From NCBI GenBank assembly GCA_037447655.1, contig JBBHKE010002224.1:37722-101721 (forward strand): a DNA stretch of 64,000 nucleotides. Direction: 5' to 3'. Made by a program: the position numbers and the translations under genes. This document shows, piece after piece, positions 56,599-64,000 of the stretch. Position 1 is the stretch's first letter, and every line of letters begins with the position of its first letter. The stretch comes from Zygnema cylindricum (Eukaryota; Streptophyta; Zygnematophyceae; Zygnematales; Zygnemataceae). Below the pieces are notes generated by a model, which did not search any database, had not been told where the DNA came from, and saw nothing but the letters and a program-made list of their open reading frames with translations.

Positions 56599-57545
56599 AT
56601 GAAGGTCTTAGAGTTGCACGTTATTGGCCCACCCTCTAGGGTGCCCACATTTAATGGGACTGGGTTCATCTACTTGGAGAGTATAATGATAGGAGCCCTA
56701 TGTGAGAAAAGATTTTGGGGAATAGACAGTGGGCGAGAAAAGCGTCCATTGGGTCGTGCTATCATTCTAGGGTTTGGAGGAAGCACATTTGCTAGGAAAC
56801 CAGATCCACCTCCATCAGAGGACTCAGAAGATGGAGAAAGTATCGTGATGGAAAAGGGGAAAGAAAAAGAGAAAACCACACCTATAGCAAGCGGTTATGT
56901 TTTCTTGTCTCCTATTCTGAGTAATGACGTGAATGACATCGATACTTGGGACTACAACAACATGGTGGCCAAACACTTTATCCTCCGTCATCTTCTAAAA
57001 GGACTTGCAGGTCCTCATTTGCAAGTGGAAAGGGCATCCGATCTGTGGGATGCGCTTATAGATATATACCGGAGCGGTACGATTTAGGAACAGAAGCTGG
57101 CAGAGCAAAAGATCTATGGATACTTTCACAAAGAAGAGAAGATGCTCAATTTCTGCAATGAGCTGGCTATACTCTTCATGGAGTTAGAGTGTGCCGGAAA
57201 AGCAGAAACCGAGAAGGCAAAGGTTCACTGCTTACTCATGAAACTACCCGATGAGTATAAGAACATTATGAACCGGGTACAGGATCTGCCGGACTCCAGG
57301 TGGATATTGAATTCGGTAGTTGGTATGATCCTCGTCCGAGAGAATATAATCGAAATCCGGAGAGGAGTTAAGAGTGGACAAGCCTTGGCGGACGGACCAA
57401 GTTGGAGAAACAAAGATTCACGGAAACCCCTTGGAAGTCATGGAGGGGAAGACTAGAAAAATCAATCCGATGAGTCAGGAACAAGGGGACCTAAGGGGCT
57501 TTGTCATTTCTGCAATAAACCTGAGCATTACATGGCGAAATGTAC
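56599..57545 (+). pseudogene. Copia gag, broken
   Basis: Starts with the same GPPSRVP...FNGTGF motif as the gag at 43526. The gag domain continues in a second frame (LLMKLPDEYKNIM at about 57231-57269). A CCHC knuckle (C-x2-C-x4-H-x4-C, CHFCNKPEHYMAKC) lies at about 57504-57545. A stop at 57085-57087 and another near 57454 interrupt it. Confidence 0.8.
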
Positions 57546-58900
57546 CAAACTGACCGAGTTTTGCATAAAGGAGGGGCAGATCGAGGATCACCCACGAGGG
57601 AAGAAAAATGCACTTTTCACACAGGTTCTTCAGGAGGAATCCGATGAGGAGGACGACGAACTTCTTTTGGATGAAGAGTTGGAGGCAAAGACTGAAGTCG
57701 AAATTCCACGGAAGCAGAAATGTGCTTTCGGTGGATTGAAAGGTGAAGGGGGTTGGATTAAGGACTCAGGTGCATCCATGCACATGTGCAAGGATAAGCA
57801 TCTGTTAACTAATTTGAGAAAGATTCCTACAGTAGAGATTGAATATGGGGATGGAGGGTAGTTACCACTACGTATATAGGATCGATAGATCTGAAAGTCA
57901 TCGTGGAAGGGAAAAACTCAATAGTTACATTCTCCGATGTATTGTTTATTTCGCAGTTAAACAAAAACCTTATCTCTACATCTGTATTAGATGATAAAGG
58001 TTTTGAAACTAGCACCAGAAAAGGGGTTTTTACAACTAGCTTTGAGGAAGATGTGTATTTCATTGCTGAGAAAGGTAGCCAATGAATGTCCAGGCTTGCT
58101 TTAAGTAATGAAAAACTCAAACTTTACTATGCTGGTGTTAATGATATTATGTTGTGGCATAAGAGACTTGGGCATGTGAATTTAGAAAAGTTAAAAAAAA
58201 TGAAAAAGTTGAGAGTAGTTGAAGGGATACGCTTTGGGGAAAATGAGAACGTGAGTGATTGCAGTGGGTGTGCTCATGGTAAAGCACACACGTATTACCA
58301 TTTCCAAAGGAAGCAACCTATAAAGGAGAAAAAGTTATTGATTTGGTACACACGGACATTTGGGGACTGGCGAGAGTGCCATCACCCGGAGGGAAAAGAT
58401 TTATGTTAACCATTACTGATGATTGGTCCCGGTACTCGCGGGTATATTTTTTGAAAAACAAATCCGAAACTCTGTAGTATTTCAAACAATATAAGGCATA
58501 GGCCGAGAAGCTTCACGAGACCTCAATGAAAAGATTAAAAAGTGACAATGGAGGGGAATATACCTCCAATCACTTTTGAGGAGTTATAAAGAGAGGATGG
58601 TTTGCAACATCAAAAGACAGTTCCGTAAAACCCGGAACAGAATGGTGTTGCCGAGAGATTGAATAGGACACTGAGTGATAATGCCCGGAGTATGTTGTCA
58701 GATAAAAGATTAAGAAAAAGATTTTGGGCCGAAGCTATGAATTGTGCTAATTATTTGAAAAATATAGTACTTACTTCTGCGGTAAAAGGCCAAACTCCAT
58801 ATGAGAGATGGACCGGCCGAAAACCAGATCTATCTCTCTTACAGGTTTTCGGTAGTAAAGTCTTTAGTTTAGAAACAGATAAATCTAACTGAAAATTAGA
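57546..58900 (+). pseudogene. Copia protease and integrase, broken
   Basis: The protease active site DSGAS is at about 57763-57777, in the context GGWIKDSGASMHMC. The pre-integrase zinc-binding segment (LWHKRLGHVN, then CSGCAHGKAH) is at about 58152-58290. The integrase core is fragmentary, and the later integrase words NGVAERLNRTL and FWAEAMNCANYL are at about 58640-58750. The frame changes several times and stops occur between the blocks. Confidence 0.82.
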
Positions 58901-59502
58901 TCCAAAAGGGAAACCTAGATACTTGCCGAGATATGATAAGGATGTAAAAGGGTATAGAATGTATGATCTAAATAGAGAAGATATAATTCCAATAAAGCAC
59001 CTTGTAGATATGGATGAAGGGAAGTCGGTAGATCCCTTCAAATCCTAAAAGTCAGTTAGAATCAGATTTGAGTCAGACAATTTTGATGACTTTCATCTTC
59101 ATAAGTATCCAAGTTTCCAAGAAGATGATACTCTTGCTGGATTAAATGATATTCTTGCAGATTCAAAACAGACCGTGAAAGACTTGGACTTGGAAACACC
59201 GATGACACCTATACGTGAAGTTGAAGACGTGGTGGAAACGGATATGGATTCAAGGGACAGGGAAGAAACCGTGGTGATTCGAAAGAATCCACGAAACCAT
59301 CTATTCCGGCAGCAGATTTTGAGGGAGGGAGAAGAAGCAGCAAAAGGCTTCAAGAAAAACAAGTTAACAACAAGGTAACTAAACTGTCTCACCCGGATGA
59401 ACCTCAAACATATGGAGAGGCAATGAACTGCCCGAAAAGAAACGGTGGAAGACGACTATCAATGAAGAGATGGCTTCAATCATGGCGGCTGATACATAGG
59501 AG

Positions 59503-60345
59503 TTGGTGGACTGTCCACGTGATCGAAAACCAATTAGATGTAAGTGGGTTTTCAAATTAAAACTGAATCCGGACAATACCATTGAGCGGTATAAGGCCCG
59601 GTTAGTGGCAAAAGGTTTTACTCAGAAAAAGGGAATAGACTTTGAAGAAACCTTTGCTCTCGTCAACAGATTTCCCTCGGTCCGGACACTTCTCAGTCTG
59701 GAAGGTGCAAAAGACATGGAAGTACACCAGATGGACATCAAGACAGCCTTCTTGCATGGAGAACTAGAAGAGGAGATCTTCATGCGAGAGCCGGAAGGAT
59801 TCGTGGAACAAGGAGAGGAAAGTTAGGTAGCCGGCTGATCAAATCTCTCTATGGTTTGAAACAGGCGCCTAGACAATGGAACAAGAAACTTGATGAGTTC
59901 CTTACCAGTCTGGGATATATCCGGATTAGTTCAGATCATTGAATTTATGTTTTTGAAGATGAGGAATGTGTCATCTTTATTGCAATTTATGTTGATGATT
60001 TACTTGTTCTGAGTAAGTCAATTAAGAAAATCATCAAACTAAAAACAGATATAAAAGAAAGATTTGTAATCAAGGACATTGGAGAGGCAAAATATATTCT
60101 GGGAATACAAGTAGACAGAGATAGGGAAAAATAAATTAGACTAACTCAGAAAGAAGCAATTGGAAACATGTTGGAAAAATTTCAGATGGACAAAGCCGAC
60201 AGTTGTACAACTCCCATGGATCTAAAGAACGGAAGTGAGGGGAGTGAGGAAGGAGACATCCTAATTCTAGATGATGAACTAGGTCCAGAAGAGAAGAAGT
60301 TTATGCAGACTATCCTATACAGACAGTGTTGTTCTACACCCATAG
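59503..60345 (+). pseudogene. Copia reverse transcriptase, truncated
   Basis: Contains KWVFKLKLNPDNTIERYKAR, MDIKTAFLHGELEEEI, LYGLKQAPRQWNKKL and the catalytic YVDDL (about 59989-60003). Stops interrupt it at 59824-59826, 59938-59940 and 60132-60134. Homology ends near 60345, just as the LYRQ segment preceding RNase H begins. Confidence 0.85.
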
Positions 60346-61432
60346 TTGCAGGTAGAGGACCAACAGTAGTAGTGGAAGTACACATGAAAAACATCAGAAA
60401 CTATCAAATTACCTACTCAACAGCCAGCTTTGTATTGACACAAAATATGAATAAGAAAGCTAATATGCTTCAAATTTGCCACATTGATACACAATACAAT
60501 AAACTGACAATTCCCAAAACTGCAACTAATATGACCCAGTAAACCATAAGATATGATGCCTGGAAGTTTCCCAAAAATTGCCTTAAGAAAATCATATTCC
60601 CAATACTGGATGATACAAAATTGGCTAAGTCCTAAAATATATACTCACAGTAAGTATCTATTGGTCACACTAATTCGGGTGACCGTACTACAGAACCATC
60701 ATGTCTAACGACAAAGTATCCAGCACGTACTTTACTGTACCTATAGTACCTCCAAAAACCTAATTATTATTTTCCAAAAACCTAATTAATGAAACAGTAA
60801 TTTTAATACACTAAACTACAAAACTGTGTTATTCAAATATTTTCAGATGACGAACCGTACAAAAATGTTCCAGGTGCTTAATCACGGTAGTCGCTAAAGT
60901 CCAGCCGAATGTCGTAGAGTAGTACGAAGCACCTGAGTGCTTCGTCACTTGTGGTCCCACGTGAATCACGCCTCGTCACCTGTGGTCCCACGTAAATCAC
61001 GCCTCGTCACTTGCGGTCCCACGTGAATCATGCTCGTGATCCCAGGTGAATCGCGTTCACCGACGTCTCTCACAATCAATGATCATAAGTCGTATCGTAC
61101 AATTTATTTCCGAAATATCTAGACGTTTCCATTTAATGATCATAAAAACATTCCGTACCATATGCTTCCAAAATATCCGTATGACTCCAAAAATAGCCGT
61201 ACCATATATTTTCCGAGATTTCCGGATCAGATTCCGTCTGTCCGATCTTACGATTCCAATTGTCTGTTGCGTGACGCGTGTCGACGCCACTCCGTAAAAC
61301 CTGCAATGGTACAATACACTGTATTGTACTTTGGCTACTGTAACACTAATAAAGGTAATTCTTATATATAACTACTTACAAACTATTCTAAGTATACTCT
61401 ATTTACTGAACTAAAGATTTCAAATCTCAACA
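60346..61432 (-). repeat. Probable 3' LTR of the minus-strand copia element, with 31-bp tandem repeats
   Basis: On the minus strand the LTR starts TGTTGAGATTTG at 61432, right after a short polypurine tract (TTTAGGGGTT). The other boundary is not clear. At 60939-61053 a 31-bp unit (GCCTCGTCACTTGTGGTCCC plus ACGTGAATCAC) is repeated three times plus a partial fourth copy; several units include CCACGTGA. Confidence 0.6.
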
Positions 61433-61437
61433 AACCC

Positions 61438-63502
61438 CTAAATCTTTAGACTCAGGTACTCGTTAAGTCCAACAGCTTCTCTACAAAACTGCAACTTAGG
61501 AGCAAGAAGGGCTTTTGTTAACATGTCAGCCACCATCTTCTCATCTGGTAAATAACACAACTTAATGACTTTTGCAAGTACTTTTTCCTTGACAAAGTGA
61601 AGTCTAACATCCATGTGTATGCTTTTAAAATGATGGTTGGGGTTAGAGGCAATAACAATGGCTGCCTGGTTGTCACACCAAATAGACTGAGGACCTGTTT
61701 GCATGTTCCTAAGTTCTTGTTGAATTGACTTCACCCATAGAAGCTCCTTGAGGGCCGAAGCTGCCGCCATGTATTCAGACTCTATTGTGGATTGAGCTGT
61801 AATCTTTTGTAATTTGCTACTCCAAGAGCAAGTTCCCTCTCCAATTTTAAGCACAAAACTAGTTGTAGATTTCCGGCTTGGCATGTCCCCATAACTGGCA
61901 TCGCTCCACGTCTGTATTTTCACCTCTCCTCCTCCGAGTACAAGCTTGAAATTTCGAGTACCTGCAAGATATCTTAACACCCTTTTCGCTGCTTCCCAGT
62001 TTGCCCTTTTAGGATTCTGCAGAATTCTACTCAATACTCCCACAACTGCTGCGATATCAGGTCTCGTGCAGTTCATAAAATATATAAGACTTCCAACTAC
62101 TTGTCTATATGGCTTTGAAGCCATAAACTCCTCCTCCCTTGACTCTAGACTCTCACAAACCATTATGCCTGAATCTGAATCCCTTCCTTCCAATTTCTGC
62201 CTGAATACCATGGGAGTTATAGATTCCTTTACATCTTTCATTTCAAATCTTTCCAGCATGTTACCTATTGCTTATTTCTGAGTCAACATAATGAGCCTTT
62301 TGTTTCTGTCTCTTTCTACCTGTATTCCTAAGATGTATTTGGCCTCACCGAGGTCGTTCATCTCGAACCTAGACCATAAAGCCGATTTAATTCGGTTTAT
62401 TTCATCCATTGACTTCCTTATTAATATTAGATCATACACATGTACAGCAATGTAAATTATCCCATCCTCTCCTTGTAGAGCATATACAGAATGATCTGAG
62501 CTAATTCTTTTAAAACCTAGCCCAGTCAAAAACTCATTTATCTTCAGATTCCACTGACGCGAGACTTATTTTAGCCCATACAAAGATCTCATCAATTTAC
62601 ACACTAATTCTTCCTTTCCCTTTTCAACATACATATGAAGTTGTTTCATATAAATGGTTTAATCTAACTCTCCATGCAAAAAAGCAGTTTTAACATCCAT
62701 TTGTTGTATTTACATATTCTCTATAGCTGCTAGACGTAGCAAAATTCTGACAGTGGGAAATCGGACAACTGGAGAGAAGGTTTCTTCAAAGTCAATACCT
62801 TCTTTTTTATTGTACCCTTTGGCCACTAGTCTCGCTTTATACCTTTCGATGGTGTTGTCCGGGTTCAGCTTCACCTTGAATACCCATTTGCTGCCGATGG
62901 CTTTTTCCGCTCGGAGGACACAGGTCTGTGCCTCCATAATAGACTTTATTTCATCGTTTGCCGCCTCAATCCACTGATTTCTCTCGGGTGATGAGAAGGC
63001 CTCCTGGATCGTTAGAGGCTCCTTTGTAGCTGCAGAAAAAACAAAGTGACAACTTGCTTGCAAACAGCTGCTAGATCTCTTTCCCCCCGGAAATTCTGAG
63101 GCTGAGATCGTCGGCAACCTCTGATTTTTCTGTTTAGTTTGAACCGTAACTTGATCTGGTACAGAGTCTGTACTAGGTCCTTCCACTTGAGGCGTAGCTT
63201 GTGGTGAAGCATCCAATAAACGCACCAGAGGAATTGACGGAAGAGGTGTCCCACTTGCCGGTGGAAAGAAGACTCGTTGTGTATAGTGAAAAATGACATA
63301 TTCCTGCTTTTCCTTTGCCGGTTGATCTGGCACTTTAAAAAGGTCAACCGAATCCTGTTCATCTTTAATCTGGATATTCCTAGAGATAATCAATTTTTTT
63401 TTCTCAAATACAAAAACTCTATATCCTTTTGCATTACCATCATTCCCCATGAAAATCCTAGATAGGCATTTAGCCTCCATTTTCCATCTATACTGTGAAG
63501 TA
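61438..63502 (-). mobile_element. Degenerate Ty1/copia pol, minus strand
   Basis: From 5' to 3' on the minus strand: integrase C-terminal tail and RT N terminus (ORF 63588-62710, with WVFKVKLNPDNTIERYKARL), RT C terminus (62529-62272, GEAKYILGIQVERD) and RNase H (62259-61438; TWSDASYGDM, STIESEYMAAASALKE, WCDNQAAIVIA, HMDVRLHFVKEK). The usual YVDDL is HVYDL here, so one catalytic Asp is lost. The 5' end is cut at 63503 by an LTR in the opposite orientation, and nothing of its gag is present. Confidence 0.87.
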
Positions 63503-64000
63503 TGTTGAAATAAGTAGTTTTTGTATTTTCTAGGTCTAAAATAAATTAGCGGAAACATATATAGAAAATGATGGCAGTCTGCCTCCATCTCTTCTCTCTT
63601 TCCCCCATACTTGTTGTAGTCACTGAAAGAGAGAGAGAGAGCGATGGAGCCGTGGCTGCCTCAGCTCCATACGAAGGACTAAAGAGTGACTTACGTCACT
63701 CTCAACAAAAGGCTGAGTCCGGCAGGACGCGAACTCTCGACCGATAGAGCGCGGCGTAGCCGTTAGCTCTAACCAGTATGTCGAAGAAGTCCGTTAGATG
63801 ATATAGGGTTTCATTCATATTTAAACTATTGTATTACACTGAAATGATTTAACTGAAATATGGACGAAACGAACATAGAACCTGTTAAGGTTTAGTGGGA
63901 ACGTCATTTCGCACGAAACAAATGAAACGGACATTTGTTTTAAACGGTCGACATTTAATGTCGGATTTAATCCGACGGCGCACGTCATCGCCGAGATCGC
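63503..64000 (+). repeat. LTR of a copia-type element, continuing past the window
   Basis: Begins TGTTGAAATAAGTAG, followed by the TATTTTCTAGGTCTA word shared with the LTR at 45527. It interrupts the minus-strand copia integrase region. At about 63712-63790 the antisense strand resembles part of a tRNA, as in the other two LTRs. It carries a short (GA)n run at about 63628-63642. Confidence 0.7.

Larger units (their letters stand above)
55582..60345 (+). mobile_element. Degenerate Ty1/copia retrotransposon, plus strand
   Basis: LTR from 55582 (TATAAAA at 56388-56394) to about 56520, then gag, protease, integrase, and reverse transcriptase in the copia order. At least six stops or frameshifts break the polyprotein, and it ends near 60345 before the RNase H domain, with no 3' LTR seen. 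The LTR resembles that of the gag-only element at 45527, so the two belong to one family. Confidence 0.85.

Noticed and set aside
1-64000. CRISPR arrays, operons, bacterial mobile elements
   Set aside because: There are no regularly spaced direct repeats with unique spacers, and genes have introns and polyadenylation signals. The window is plant nuclear DNA.

Overview
This is plant nuclear DNA. It holds a chain of multi-exon genes with GT-AG introns: a chloroplast-type DUF3326 protein, the 26S proteasome chaperone PSMD9, a long SBP-box (SPL) transcription factor with ankyrin repeats and a C-terminal membrane segment, and a broken oligopeptide transporter. These sit in AT-rich intergenic DNA packed with small DNA transposons and Ty1/copia retrotransposons. 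The SBP domain occurs only in green plants. I cannot name the species. The gene structures and repeat content would suit a land plant, perhaps a non-seed plant, but that is a guess.

Layout. 1-8.6 kb: repeats only (two Tc1/mariner-type MITEs, PIF/Harbinger-type elements, one hAT-type MITE and a segmental duplication). 8.6-14.1 kb, plus strand: DUF3326 gene in nine exons, with transposon debris in introns 1 and 7 and a damaged exon 6. 15.8-18.8 kb, plus strand: PSMD9 homologue in five exons, every exon phase consistent. 22.3-23.7 kb, minus strand: a 475-codon single-exon ORF of unknown function, full of CACGTG boxes. 24-31 kb: repeats, including an imperfect foldback of about 1.3 kb with a hAT-type MITE inserted in one arm. 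31.2-36.8 kb, minus strand: SPL gene in ten exons that join into 1218 codons with no frame conflict. It is followed upstream by four tandem repeats, each with a GTAC core. 37.9-43 kb: transposon graveyard with a three-level nest (PIF-type inside mariner-type inside hAT-type). 43-47 kb: gag-only LTR retrotransposon. 47.8-51.6 kb: PIF/Harbinger transposase relic split by two smaller elements. 52.6-54.0 kb: oligopeptide transporter pseudogene. 55.6-64 kb: one degenerate plus-strand copia element, one degenerate minus-strand copia element, and the start of another LTR.

The three apparently functional genes (PSMD9, SPL and the unknown ORF) do not form an obvious pathway; they are ordinary neighbours in plant chromatin. 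The most notable points are: (i) the SPL protein has a copper-response (SPL7/CRR1-like) fingerprint, its own upstream region carries an array of GTAC cores (the SBP-binding tetranucleotide), and nearby hAT-type MITEs are also rich in GTAC; (ii) the nested and empty-site transposon insertions give internal proof of target-site duplications and order of events; (iii) the unknown ORF has seven CACGTG palindromes inside its coding sequence; (iv) four successive introns of the DUF3326 gene start with runs of G. I found no CRISPR array, operon, rRNA or intact tRNA gene, and no clear evidence of a wholly new system.
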